A stretch of DNA of 64,000 nucleotides, taken from NCBI GenBank assembly GCA_903831295.1, contig CAIKXA010000037.1, positions 1 to 64,000 on the forward strand. Direction: 5' to 3'. The position numbers and the translations under genes are program-made. The stretch comes from an uncultured bacterium. GTDB taxonomy: Bacteria; Planctomycetota; Phycisphaerae; Phycisphaerales; SM1A02. This document shows positions 49,878 through 59,279 of this stretch, in pieces. How positions within the stretch are numbered: position 1 is the first letter of the stretch; each line of letters begins with the position of its first letter. A model generated the notes under the pieces. The model worked only from the letters and a program-made list of their open reading frames with translations. It did no database searches and was not told the DNA's origin.

Positions 49878-52834
49878 GTCGGATCATCCTGATTGGTGGC
49901 ATCACCTGAAGCCCGCGCTCGGCGTTTGGCTTTTCTTAATCGTTCAAGTGGCGAGAGATGTTCCAAAGAATCTTGAGAGGTGGGTGTGGCAGAATCGTTG
50001 ATCGGGTCAACTTGGGCATCCAATGGATTAATTGTGGAGTTCACCGCGGCTATGGAATTTGCCGCGGTGCTGCGATCGCGCGCCTGGATACTTGCCTTTG
50101 CCACTTCCGTTTGTGACATGTCATCGGCGGCGCGAATTCTGGCAGTCTTCCATGCTTGCCCCACTTGTCCAACAACAATCTTTGTGGTTTCGTTCGCGGT
50201 GCGTTTTTGAAATACCAATCGACGGGCCGCCACATCAACAATAAATAGGAACGTGGCCGCGCACAAAAGCAGGTCCCACATTTGACGGAGCGATTCCGCG
50301 GGCAGCGTTCCATCGGTTTGGAATAATTTCACGTTGGTGTCGCCCAACTTCAACACGCGGCCGCCAGAGATGCGCGCCACCTCCGCGAGTTTGGTTTGGT
50401 CATCGCGCTGAAATCTAAATTCGCGCGGATAGGAAACATTCACGGCGGCTTGAACAAAAACTGGCCGCTCGTCGGCGCCTTGCTTCAGCGCGGCGTTGAC
50501 CAAGTACGCGCCTGATGCGTCGGTGGAAAATTTGGCGGACCAGCGCCCAGGCGCAACTTGCCGCAACGCTAAAGGTGCCACTGATCCGTCGGGACCAAGC
50601 ACTTTTGCAGTGGCCACGGCGTTAGATGCGTTGGAATTTGGATCATCACGAATTGAAAGTTCAACTATTGCGTCGTCACCATCAAGTTGCGTGGTAAGTG
50701 AAGTATCCATCGGCGCGCTTTGGCGCAACAACCATCGCGCCACTCCCGCGCACCACGGTTGATATCCGCTCCATGCAACCCACGCCGAACCCCAACGCGA
50801 TGCAAGATCGCTTGTGAAAGCAGCCGATCGCCCCACTCCATAATTCCACCATGAGAAAAGTGGATCGGAAAATTCCTTGGTTGGAATTGTGAGCGCGTTC
50901 TGCGAAAGCCCACCGCGTGGCGCGGTGATGACGTAGCCCGCAAGCTTGGGCATGGATTTGGAAAGCGCGACACCAGGCGGACTTTGCCCGGAGGTGGCCG
51001 GCGCAAAAGAACCTTCCGCCAACAAACTTCGATTGAGGATGGTCGCTTCCTTGATAAAAATTTGCGGCAACACAAGTTGCGCGTTCTGTGACTTCACTGG
51101 ATAGCAGCGACCTCCGCCAACTTTGGCCATTTGCTCAAGCAGCGGATCATTGGTTGAGTCGCCAATGGAAACAGTGGAAACAGAAACCCCTTTGCGCGCG
51201 AGCAGTTGCACCATGCGGATCCCCTCGTTTGGATCGCCCATGGTTTGTCCGTCGCTTAAAATCACCATGTGCTTGACCGATTGCTGCGAGGCTTCAAGTT
51301 GCTTGGAAGCCAATTCAATCGCGGGAAATAAATTGGTTCCACCACGCGGAACAATCCTGCGAATTTGCTTTGCAATTGCCTCTGGATTCTCAACATTCAT
51401 CAGTGGAACAACCACCGCCGCCGAATCGTCGAACGCAATCACGGTCACTTGATCGCCAGCGGTCAATGAGCGAATGCCCTCGATCGCGGCCTCATTGGCG
51501 CATTGTTGTTGATCCATGTTGCTGCCCGCCACGGACATTCCCATTGAGCCGGAACAATCAATGATCAGCGCCAACGCGCCCCTGGGAAGTTGACGCTCTT
51601 GCGGCGGATTCATTTCAACTGGAAGCGCCTTGGCGGTTTCACTATCGGTCCAACCGCCCGCGCCAAACGAATGGTCGCCTCCCAACATCAGAAGTCCAAC
51701 GCCAAAATCATGCACCGCGATTTCAAGTGAGCGGTCCGCGGCCTGATCCAAATTCCATCGCGCGATATTGGCGAGCACGATCGCGTCATAACTTCCGGCG
51801 GTGGTTGGATCAGAAAGAACAGATGTGTTTGAAACTTGCACATCAAGTTTGCTGGCTCGCAACGCTTGCGCGAAGGATTGACTTTCCGCGCCGGAATCAT
51901 CCACGATAAGAATGCGGCCCTCACCCGAAACAAACGTGATGGCGGAGGCGACATTATTTTCCACGATGGCGTCGGCGCTTGGATCAAGTGGCTCAAAGAT
52001 GGCCTTCATGCGCACCACGCCGGAGCGAGGCAACGCCACGGGAATGGTGATCACATTTGGGCCCGCGTCAAGATGAATCTTCATCGCGTTGCTGTCGCTT
52101 TTGGAATCCAAATCAATCGCCTCTCCGTCAATTTCAAAGCGAATTCGCCCGTCAATTGGGCTACGGGCGCGGATGATCATTTTTGCGTCGACGCTTTGAC
52201 CACGCCGCGCGCGGGTTGGCGTGCGCAACGATTCGACCATTGTGTCGTTGGCTGTCGCCACTTCAAGCGCCACAACGTCAATGGCCACGCCAGCCGAACG
52301 CGCCATCTGCGCGGCCTCGAGAATATTTCCAGATGTCTCGTTGCCGTCGCTCACAAGAAGAATGCGATTGCGAGTGTCGCGCGGCATGAGCGCCATGGCC
52401 ATGCGCACGCCCGCCGCCAAATCGCTGCCAATCGCGGCGTCCGCATGCGACAAAATATTTATTTTCGCGGTGCTCTCCGGCTTGCTTTGAATCTCAGCGC
52501 TTTTTGCGAAGGTGACAACCGCCAATTGATCGCGCGCGCTGGATTTATCACCCGCCCGATCTTGCAACCAACTTTGCGCCGTGGTGCGCAGTTGGGTTGG
52601 CACGGAGCGGCTTGCATCGGCGACAACTACCACAGTGATGCCATCGCTTGATTCAACAAAACTTGGCCGCGACAACGCGGCAACAAGCAGCACGATCACA
52701 ACGCTACGAATGGACGCCGTTACCACGGCACGTCTTGAAGCGCGCATATCCCTGGATCGAAATGTGATCAACCATATCGGCGCCAACAACACCAACGCGA
52801 TGAGCCAACCAGGATGTTCAAATGAAATCCACAC
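49874..52834 (-). CDS. Large VWA-domain membrane protein (986 residues)
   Basis: 986 residues. Two N-terminal hydrophobic segments (about 9-25 and 40-60) precede a first VWA-like domain (VVVADASRSV) and a second VWA domain with the MIDAS motif ALALIIDCSGSMGMSV near residue 435. Between them GVGLLMLGGDHSFGAGGW resembles the glutamine-amidotransferase-like part often annotated in these proteins. A single helix near residue 870-885 (LLCAATFLFIVDVAARRL) is followed by a cytoplasmic Asp/Thr-rich tail. It likely works with the MoxR/DUF58 pair at the membrane. Function unknown; overlaps moxR by four bases. Confidence 0.88.
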   Translation of the reverse strand: MWISFEHPGWLIALVLLAPIWLITFRSRDMRASRRAVVTASIRSVVIVLLVAALSRPSFVESSDGITVVVVADASRSVPTQLRTTAQSWLQDRAGDKSSARDQLAVVTFAKSAEIQSKPESTAKINILSHADAAIGSDLAAGVRMAMALMPRDTRNRILLVSDGNETSGNILEAAQMARSAGVAIDVVALEVATANDTMVESLRTPTRARRGQSVDAKMIIRARSPIDGRIRFEIDGEAIDLDSKSDSNAMKIHLDAGPNVITIPVALPRSGVVRMKAIFEPLDPSADAIVENNVASAITFVSGEGRILIVDDSGAESQSFAQALRASKLDVQVSNTSVLSDPTTAGSYDAIVLANIARWNLDQAADRSLEIAVHDFGVGLLMLGGDHSFGAGGWTDSETAKALPVEMNPPQERQLPRGALALIIDCSGSMGMSVAGSNMDQQQCANEAAIEGIRSLTAGDQVTVIAFDDSAAVVVPLMNVENPEAIAKQIRRIVPRGGTNLFPAIELASKQLEASQQSVKHMVILSDGQTMGDPNEGIRMVQLLARKGVSVSTVSIGDSTNDPLLEQMAKVGGGRCYPVKSQNAQLVLPQIFIKEATILNRSLLAEGSFAPATSGQSPPGVALSKSMPKLAGYVITAPRGGLSQNALTIPTKEFSDPLFSWWNYGVGRSAAFTSDLASRWGSAWVAWSGYQPWCAGVARWLLRQSAPMDTSLTTQLDGDDAIVELSIRDDPNSNASNAVATAKVLGPDGSVAPLALRQVAPGRWSAKFSTDASGAYLVNAALKQGADERPVFVQAAVNVSYPREFRFQRDDQTKLAEVARISGGRVLKLGDTNVKLFQTDGTLPAESLRQMWDLLLCAATFLFIVDVAARRLVFQKRTANETTKIVVGQVGQAWKTARIRAADDMSQTEVAKASIQARDRSTAANSIAAVNSTINPLDAQVDPINDSATPTSQDSLEHLSPLERLRKAKRRARASGDATNQDDPT

Positions 52835-52870
52835 GGAAAGCCTTAGGGTTGCGTCGATTGAATCATGGAA

Positions 52871-54508
52871 TTACGGGGCGATAGAAGATGGTTTTGCGGC
52901 CGCCGCATCGGGCACTTTGGTTGTGGCGGCGGGCGGTTGAGTTTGATTCTCATTTGCATCCTCGATTTTTTTCTTCCACTGCGAAAAATATTTTTGATGC
53001 GCCTCTCGCAGCGGTGCCGGAACTGGGTCCTCTTCGCTTGCCTCTTCTAGGCCCGCCTGCACTTGATTTTCAATCACCGTGAGTTTGCGCGTGGCCTCTT
53101 GGGTTGTCGTGGCGTTGCCTTGCACAAAGTCACGCGCGATCGGCTCGGCATCAATATCCTGAGATTCACTCATCACTTGCTCGGTTGTGAATTGCTTGGG
53201 CTTGGTGTCAGGCTGGTCGGTAAGTTGGGGCTTGGAAAATCCTGAACCCGCTCTCGAGCCACCCGAGCCAGGATTTCTACATGCAGCCAGTGATTTGGAC
53301 AAACTTGATTTCTGACTTGATGCGGCGGAGCCTTTCTTGAGCAAGTCCATTAAATTTTTCACGGGCGCGCCACCACTACAAGATTCTTTTGATTGCTTGC
53401 CAATGGAATTACATTGCTTGGCGTTCTTCATGGCCGTGGCTATTTTTTTCTGATCCTCCTTGGACAGCGCCTGCTTGCTCTTCAGGGCGCCAGCCTTGGC
53501 GCTTTCCTTGGCGGCTTGTTTGTCCAATGCGGCGGCGACTTTTTCCAACGCCTGCTTGGCGGCGGCGGCTTCGGCTGGATCAGAACTTTGCGCTTTATCA
53601 GCAAGTTTCTGCGCTTCCTTGGCGGCGGCCTCAAAATCGCCGCGCTTGAGTGCGGCCAACATTTCGCGCTCCTCGCCTTGGGACAACTCCAATTCAGAAA
53701 GCGCGTCCTTGAGCGATTCATTGTCATTCAACTCCTCAGCTTCGCCCGCTTTTTGCAACGCGGCCTCCAACAACGCGCGCTGTTGAAATGCTTGCGCTTC
53801 TCGATCCGCTGCTGAAATTGTTTGCTGCTTGGCGCGATCCAAAGATTCACGCGACGCGTCGATGGATTTCTGGATTGATTCATCAAGCGACGCAACTTCC
53901 ATCGCGCTTTGCATGGCGTCAATCAAACGCTGCTCGGCTTGATCGGCTTTCTCCACAGAAGCCGCGTCTTGCTGGGCCTGCTGATTCTTTTTCACGGCCG
54001 ACGAAATCCAATTGGGCATGAACAGCCACGCGGCGCACACCAGCACCGCAGTGATCAGACTCACTCTCCACTCGGGTCCAAAGCGATAGGCGAAGGATCG
54101 GGCCAACAAGTTTTTATTTTGAGCATCCAGCGCGATTCGATTGGCGTCGGCCACGGCCGCCAATGAAAAGGCGTCGCCACGATCTTGCACCGCAAGCGCG
54201 GTGCTTATTCGACTGGCAAGATTCAGACGCTCATCAAGTTGCGCCGCCGCATGGACGCGCGAAGGCCAACCGCGACGCGCAATAAGCAACGCCGCGTTGG
54301 CAAGGAATATCGCCGCTCCAATCGCCAACAGCATGGACAACGATGTCATTGCTGATGAAGTGCTCCCCCACAAAAACATGCGCAGAATCACAATCCATAC
54401 CAACATTGCCCAGCCGGCCACGGGAAATGCCAATGCGGCAACTTCAAGCAATTCGGACACTTGAAGTCTTCGACGCGCGCTCTCAACTAGGCGATGGACA
54501 GCGGTCAT
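52871..54508 (-). CDS. Membrane protein with long coiled-coil domain
   Basis: 545 residues. Two N-terminal membrane segments (about 24-47 and 58-78), a third near residue 150, then a long Ala/Glu/Lys/Gln-rich helical stretch from about 180 to 350 (QALEKVAAALDKQAAKESAK) that should form coiled coils, and a low-complexity C-terminus (Pro, Ala, Thr). Its layout resembles DUF4175-like proteins that precede VWA/MoxR genes in Planctomycetes. No catalytic motif. It is the first gene of the leftward unit and starts 36 bases upstream of the 986-residue VWA gene. Confidence 0.72.
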   Translation of the reverse strand: MTAVHRLVESARRRLQVSELLEVAALAFPVAGWAMLVWIVILRMFLWGSTSSAMTSLSMLLAIGAAIFLANAALLIARRGWPSRVHAAAQLDERLNLASRISTALAVQDRGDAFSLAAVADANRIALDAQNKNLLARSFAYRFGPEWRVSLITAVLVCAAWLFMPNWISSAVKKNQQAQQDAASVEKADQAEQRLIDAMQSAMEVASLDESIQKSIDASRESLDRAKQQTISAADREAQAFQQRALLEAALQKAGEAEELNDNESLKDALSELELSQGEEREMLAALKRGDFEAAAKEAQKLADKAQSSDPAEAAAAKQALEKVAAALDKQAAKESAKAGALKSKQALSKEDQKKIATAMKNAKQCNSIGKQSKESCSGGAPVKNLMDLLKKGSAASSQKSSLSKSLAACRNPGSGGSRAGSGFSKPQLTDQPDTKPKQFTTEQVMSESQDIDAEPIARDFVQGNATTTQEATRKLTVIENQVQAGLEEASEEDPVPAPLREAHQKYFSQWKKKIEDANENQTQPPAATTKVPDAAAAKPSSIAP

Positions 54509-54565
54509 ATATAAAGGATAGCCAACAAATCATTTGCAATTTGATTGGTTAGAATTATTCGCAAC

Positions 54566-55315
54566 ATGAAATCAATTCTTCTTAGCGCGATTCTTTGCGC
54601 CTTCTCAGGTCAAACCACTCCCACGCCCACCGACACCCAAAAGTTGCAGGAAGTCCAAGTGGAAAATCAAAAGTTGCGGGACCAACTTGCCGCGGCTCAG
54701 AAGCGCGTGCAGGAACTTGAAGCCGCGGCGCAAAAGTCGCCGGCATTGGCGCCCACAACCACAACTCCAACTAGCGCCGACGCCACAGCAGATTTAATGG
54801 GAAATCCAATCGCGGTCTTGGATTTCTTTCAGAAAAAATTCACAGAGGACATGGCCAAACGCCGAATCGCGCTTCCCTTGGAGACGGACAGCAAGTCCAC
54901 GCGCCAGTTGTATTTAGTGGAGGCCAAGAAATGGATTGACGCCATGAATCGGACAACCCCCTACGCCATCGAGTGGCGCGGACGGATTGTGGAGCTTGCC
55001 GTGGGCGCTGGTGGCAATCGCTCATTTGAATTTCAATGCGTGTCCGCCGACAACAAAAGGAATTTTGGCCGAGTTGTTTCCGCCACTATTCTGGGCAGCA
55101 ACGCACCGCAACTTGGGGACGCACTGCCAGAACGGGACGTGATTTGGAGAATGAGCGGAACGCTTACGCCGATGCTGTTCGCGGAACCAGAGATGTTGGT
55201 GCCCAATACTTTTGACAATCCACCTTTGGTTGGACCATGTGTGGCTTATAAAATTCAATTGAAGCCACTGCGCCTTTATCCTGAGAAAGTTGACCAGACT
55301 GCGCCACCAAAGTGA
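54566..55315 (+). CDS. Exported coiled-coil protein of unknown function
   Basis: 249 residues from ATG at 54566; an upstream TTG at 54545 is less likely. A weak signal peptide MKSILLSAILCAFSGQ is followed by a coiled coil (about 20-53: VENQKLRDQLAAAQKRVQEL), a Thr/Pro linker and a 160-residue C-terminal domain with WRGRIVELAVGAGGNRSFEF. No recognised fold. It stands 58 bases from the leftward coiled-coil gene, transcribed in the opposite direction, and 82 bases from feoA. No evidence for a shared job with feoAB. Confidence 0.65.
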   Translation: MKSILLSAILCAFSGQTTPTPTDTQKLQEVQVENQKLRDQLAAAQKRVQELEAAAQKSPALAPTTTTPTSADATADLMGNPIAVLDFFQKKFTEDMAKRRIALPLETDSKSTRQLYLVEAKKWIDAMNRTTPYAIEWRGRIVELAVGAGGNRSFEFQCVSADNKRNFGRVVSATILGSNAPQLGDALPERDVIWRMSGTLTPMLFAEPEMLVPNTFDNPPLVGPCVAYKIQLKPLRLYPEKVDQTAPPK

Positions 55316-55397
55316 TCGCCGCGCGGATTGGCCCCTTCAGCAACGCCAGTGATTTTGTTCTTGCCCGTTGTGAATTGAACTCATACACTATGGAGTC

Positions 55398-55694
55398 ATG
55401 GTTGTGATTCCCTCAACATTGATGGGCGATGGCGCGGCGCAATCAAAACGCATTCCTTTAACGCAACTCGCGCGAGGACAGCGCGCCATGATTGACTCCG
55501 AATCACTGACCACGCTTGCGGAAGCCGATCGATGCCTTCTGCGAGCAATGGGAATTCACGAGTCCTGTGAATTAAAAGTTTGCAAAGCTGGAGCGCCTTG
55601 CATTATTGAAGTGGAACGAACGCGCGTTGGCTTGTGTGGATCCGTCGCCAGCAAAGTTTTTGTGAAACCATGTGATGGCTGCCCAGCAGCCTGA
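55398..55694 (+). CDS. feoA: Ferrous iron transport protein A
   Basis: 98 residues. A FeoA-type SH3-like fold: RIPLTQLARGQRAMID, LRAMGIHESCELKVCKAGAP and the ending RVGLCGSVASKVFV, which carries the usual LR-x-G-I/M motif. FeoA is a small cytoplasmic regulator of FeoB activity. The extra N-terminal 15 residues may mean translation starts a few codons later; a GTG at codon 3 is preceded by GGAG. It overlaps the FeoB gene by 20 bases. No Fur box was seen in the 82 bases before it. Confidence 0.87.
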   Translation: MVVIPSTLMGDGAAQSKRIPLTQLARGQRAMIDSESLTTLAEADRCLLRAMGIHESCELKVCKAGAPCIIEVERTRVGLCGSVASKVFVKPCDGCPAA

Positions 55695-57696
55695 TGAACT
55701 TGAAGCGCTGCGGGTGTACTCCACCGAGCGTCCACCACGCGCGGCGTTGTTGGGTCAACCCAACACTGGAAAGACAACTTTATTTAACCGACTTTGCGGC
55801 TCTCGTGCGCGCACCGCCAATATTCCTGGCACCACCGTGGAAAGCCGCGTGGGTTTGGCTGCCACAACACACGGCGTGCTTGAGATTATGGATTTGCCTG
55901 GCATTTATGGATTAAGTCTGGAAGTTCCAGAAAGCAAATTGTGCCGTGATTGCTTGGACGGCCGCATTGGCGATGTCGCGCCGGATGTCGCCGTGATCAT
56001 CGCCGACGCGACTAACTTTTCCAGGTCTCTGCGATTCGCCTCGCATGCGTTGCGACGAAAAATGCCTTGCGTGATCGCGATCACTCTGGCTGATGACGCG
56101 CGCCGAAAAGGTTTCAGTGTGAACGCCGCCGCTCTCTCTGAATGTTTGGGATGTCCAGTTGTGATCACAAGCGGCCGCACTGGCGAGGGCGTGGACGAAC
56201 TCGCCGACGCGGCTTTGCGCGCGGCGCTGCATGGAATTTCATTGGAGTCTTTCGAGCAAAGGCTGAATCATCTTCCCGCGTCCAGCGTGAGCGAATCGGA
56301 TCTTGCCAAGTGGGCCAATGACGTGCTTGTGGAAGTAGCAAGCGGTCGATTGGCCGCGGCAAGCAGCGTGAGCGACCGCGTTGACCGCGCGCTCACGCAT
56401 CCAGTGTCGGGATTGGCAACATTTATTCTGGTCATGAGCGTGTTGTTCGCCAGCATTTTCTGGTTGGCTCAATTTCCCATGAATGGACTTGATTTTATAT
56501 TTGGCACCTCGGGCGATTGGCTGCGCGCCGTGATGCCCGAGGGACCGTTGCGCGATTTATGCGTGGACGGAATTATTGGAGGCGTCGCGGGAACCGTGGT
56601 CTTTTTGCCGCAAATTTGCCTGCTCTTTTTTCTTTTGTCACTGCTTGAAGATTCTGGATACTTGGCACGCGCCGCGTTTGCCGCCGACAAATTCTTGCGC
56701 CGATTTGGTTTGCCTGGACAAGCATTTGTTCCACTTCTTTCAAGCCATGCGTGCGCCTTGCCTGGCATCATGTCCACGCGTCTGATTCCAGATCCCAAGG
56801 ACAGACTGGCAACAATTCTTGTGGCTCCGTTCATGAGTTGCACGGCTCGACTTCCGGTGTACGTGTTGCTGATTTCGCTTTTGTTCGCGGGCAGACCGTG
56901 GCTTGCGGGCCTTGCGTTTGTTGGGTGCTATGCCACTGGCGCAATCGCGGGTTTGTTAAGCGCATTTCTTGTTCGACGCACGCTGCTCAAGGGTCCAGCG
57001 CGCCCAATGTTGCTGGAGATGCCACCCTATCGCAGACCAAGTGTGCGCATTGCGTTGTGGGTGATGTACGACCGCGGCGTGTTGTTCATCAAGAACGCTG
57101 GATCCATGATCTTGGCGATTTGCGTTGTCATGTGGTGGCTGAGCGCCTATCCAAAAGTCGCGCCCTCGCCCGAGTTATTGCAGATGCGAGCCCAAACAAG
57201 TGAAGTGGCGCTGCAAGCAAACGCCAATCCTGAACAGGTGCAGGCGCTTGAAAGTGCTGCAAATCTGCTGGAATCACGCGAGCAACAACTTGGCTCCATG
57301 GCGGGCAAACTTGGTTTGATCGCAGAACCACTTTTTCACCCATTAGGATTTGACCATCAACTCACCGTGGCGGTGCTTACCAGTTTTTTGGCGCGCGAAG
57401 TTTTTGTGAGCACCCTCATGATTATTTCATCAACCGACGCCAATGATGAGGCTTCTTTATTGGATCGAATTACCCATAATCGCCGCTCCGATGGAACTCT
57501 TTTGTTCACCATTCCAACCGCGGCTTCACTGTTGGTGTTTTTCACATTGGCCATGCAATGCCTACCAACACTTGCGTTGGTCCGGCGCGAAACACAATCA
57601 TGGAAATGGCCGCTCCTACAATTTGTATGGATGAGCGGATTGGCATGGAGCATGGCATGGATTGTTCGACAAGCACTTCTTACAGGAGGATTTTAA
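55675..57696 (+). CDS. feoB: Ferrous iron transporter FeoB, G4 motif altered
   Basis: 673 residues from ATG at 55675, overlapping feoA by 20 bases. The G domain has G1 GQPNTGKTTLFN, G3 DLPG and the G5 region TSGRTGEG. The usual G4 N-x-x-D is T-L-A-D (56083-56094), losing the guanine-binding Asn. Membrane part: about 8 segments, with the Fe(2+) path motifs HACALPGIMSTR and APFMSCTARLPVYVLL (both Cys present). It imports Fe2+ across the inner membrane. The weakened G4 may change nucleotide specificity. Downstream are a small FeoB-associated protein and a flavoprotein. Confidence 0.93.
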   Translation: MAAQQPDELEALRVYSTERPPRAALLGQPNTGKTTLFNRLCGSRARTANIPGTTVESRVGLAATTHGVLEIMDLPGIYGLSLEVPESKLCRDCLDGRIGDVAPDVAVIIADATNFSRSLRFASHALRRKMPCVIAITLADDARRKGFSVNAAALSECLGCPVVITSGRTGEGVDELADAALRAALHGISLESFEQRLNHLPASSVSESDLAKWANDVLVEVASGRLAAASSVSDRVDRALTHPVSGLATFILVMSVLFASIFWLAQFPMNGLDFIFGTSGDWLRAVMPEGPLRDLCVDGIIGGVAGTVVFLPQICLLFFLLSLLEDSGYLARAAFAADKFLRRFGLPGQAFVPLLSSHACALPGIMSTRLIPDPKDRLATILVAPFMSCTARLPVYVLLISLLFAGRPWLAGLAFVGCYATGAIAGLLSAFLVRRTLLKGPARPMLLEMPPYRRPSVRIALWVMYDRGVLFIKNAGSMILAICVVMWWLSAYPKVAPSPELLQMRAQTSEVALQANANPEQVQALESAANLLESREQQLGSMAGKLGLIAEPLFHPLGFDHQLTVAVLTSFLAREVFVSTLMIISSTDANDEASLLDRITHNRRSDGTLLFTIPTAASLLVFFTLAMQCLPTLALVRRETQSWKWPLLQFVWMSGLAWSMAWIVRQALLTGGF

Positions 57697-57906
57697 ATGC
57701 TTTGGAATGAAATCCAATTTTGGATCGTGTCGCTGATCGCCCTTGCTGGCCTGTACGTGGTGCTTCGCCCGTTGCTTCCTTCAAAGGGATCCTCCCCAGC
57801 GTGCCCAAGTTGCACCGCCAAGCCCGGCTTAAAAAAACCAAAGCTCACTCCTCTGACGATTTCCAAAGACGCCAAGCGAGATGCTGGCGACGCGAACAAA
57901 AGATGA
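57697..57906 (+). CDS. Small FeoB-associated membrane protein, Cys-poor variant
   Basis: 69 residues. One N-terminal membrane helix (FWIVSLIALAGLYVVLRPLL, about 8-27) is followed by a short cytoplasmic or periplasmic tail with CPSC and Lys-rich residues. Its position directly after feoB (no gap; ATG adjoins the stop) and the single helix with a Cys pair match the class of FeoB-associated Cys-rich membrane proteins, though only two Cys are present. The next gene's ATG overlaps its stop. A role as a FeoB partner is inferred by position. Confidence 0.7.
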   Translation: MLWNEIQFWIVSLIALAGLYVVLRPLLPSKGSSPACPSCTAKPGLKKPKLTPLTISKDAKRDAGDANKR

Positions 57907-59279
57907 GTGATCAAGTTGGTCATTCGGCAGGATTTGACGCCGATATTGTGGTGATTGGCGCGGGCGCCGCTGGCTTGATGAGCGCTATCCACGCTTCTCG
58001 CGCCGCACGACAAGAGTTCGCCAAAATTATCCCAACCACGGACACTCCCAAACTCACTGAAGCGCAAACACAAACCGCGGCTCGTATTGTTGTTCTTGAC
58101 GGAGCGCCGCGCATTGGCATAAAGATTCTTGTGGCCGGAGGCGGTCGATGCAATGTCACGCATCACGTGGTGCGCGAGCAAGATTACGCAGGCAGCACGC
58201 CCGCCGCAATTCGGCGCGTGCTGAGTCGCTTCACGGTTGCGGATTGTGTTGCGTTCTTCAATCAACTTGGAGTGGAGCTGAAACAAGAGGACACGGGAAA
58301 ATTATTTCCTGTGACCGATGACGCGCACACCGTGCTCAACGCGCTGTTGCAAGCGGCGCGCGCGGTGGATGTGGATATTCGCTCGCCATTGCGCGTGCAA
58401 ACAATTGCTCCCCTTGTCGATGGCGGCTTTGAAGTCTCTGGCCTATGGGGTTCATTGCGTGCGCGGCGCGTGGCTTTGTGCAGTGGCGGAAAAAGTTTGC
58501 CCAAATCTGGTTCGGATGGACTTGGTTTGGAGTTGGTCCAAAAACTTGGCCACAGTGTGACGGAGCACGTGATTCCGTCGCTAGTTCCATTGGTTGCAAG
58601 CGCGCAACATTGGGTGCGCTCACTCAGCGGACTCACTTTAGATGCCGAAGTTCGCGTGGTTTCTGGCACCGGTAAGCGCATCACATCGTTCACAAACTCA
58701 ATGTTGTTCACGCATTTCGGTTTGTCCGGGCCCGCGGTGCTGGACATTAGCCGCTACCTCATGATGGAGCGCACACGAGATGCTGCCGCGGCGTTGCAAT
58801 TATCGTTCATGCCTGGATGCTCGCTTGAACAAGCCGACACGTGGTTGCTTGAAGCCAAAGCGCAAACCGTGCTGTCGCGCTTGCGGGAGAAACTACCTGA
58901 GCGCTTAGCAAAAACTTTATTGGAGGGCGCCGGCATCGCCTCCGATAGAACCCCCAAGCAACTTGAACGCGAACGCCGCCGCGCCTTGGCGCAACTTCTG
59001 TGCGGAGCGCCTGTTGAAATTGTTGGCGACCGCGGCTTCAGCCACGCCGAAGTCACCGCCGGCGGTGTGCCTCTGAGTGAAATGAATCTCGCCACCATGG
59101 AAAGCCGCAAATGTCCGGGTCTTTATATGGCCGGGGAGATCTTGGATGTGGACGGTCGCATAGGTGGATTCAATTTTCAATGGGCTTGGGCGAGCGGATT
59201 TGTGGCTGGAATTTCCATGGCGTCTTCGCTGAATTCTTCACTAGACTTTCTGAAGCCAAACAGTGAAAAAATCCGATAG
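57903..59279 (+). CDS. NAD(P)/FAD-dependent oxidoreductase (BaiN/HI0933 type)
   Basis: 458 residues from ATG at 57903. FAD motif IVVIGAGAAGLMSAIHASRA is at residue 15; GGGRCNVTHHV, LCSGGKSLPKSGSDGLGLEL and the C-terminal VTAGGVPLSEMNLATMESR and GEILDVDGRIGGFNFQWAWA are the hallmark of the HI0933/BaiN (YhiN) family. The activity is a two-electron flavoprotein oxidation, substrate unknown. It follows the feo cluster by a four-base overlap, so it is co-transcribed, but no link to iron is known. Length is about 50 residues above typical (400-410) because of an insert near residues 45-60. Confidence 0.9.
   Translation: MSDQVGHSAGFDADIVVIGAGAAGLMSAIHASRAARQEFAKIIPTTDTPKLTEAQTQTAARIVVLDGAPRIGIKILVAGGGRCNVTHHVVREQDYAGSTPAAIRRVLSRFTVADCVAFFNQLGVELKQEDTGKLFPVTDDAHTVLNALLQAARAVDVDIRSPLRVQTIAPLVDGGFEVSGLWGSLRARRVALCSGGKSLPKSGSDGLGLELVQKLGHSVTEHVIPSLVPLVASAQHWVRSLSGLTLDAEVRVVSGTGKRITSFTNSMLFTHFGLSGPAVLDISRYLMMERTRDAAAALQLSFMPGCSLEQADTWLLEAKAQTVLSRLREKLPERLAKTLLEGAGIASDRTPKQLERERRRALAQLLCGAPVEIVGDRGFSHAEVTAGGVPLSEMNLATMESRKCPGLYMAGEILDVDGRIGGFNFQWAWASGFVAGISMASSLNSSLDFLKPNSEKIR

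Noticed and set aside
55361-55389. Promoter TTGCCC-17-TACACT before feoA
   Set aside because: Only four of six matches in each box and too near the start codon; could be chance.
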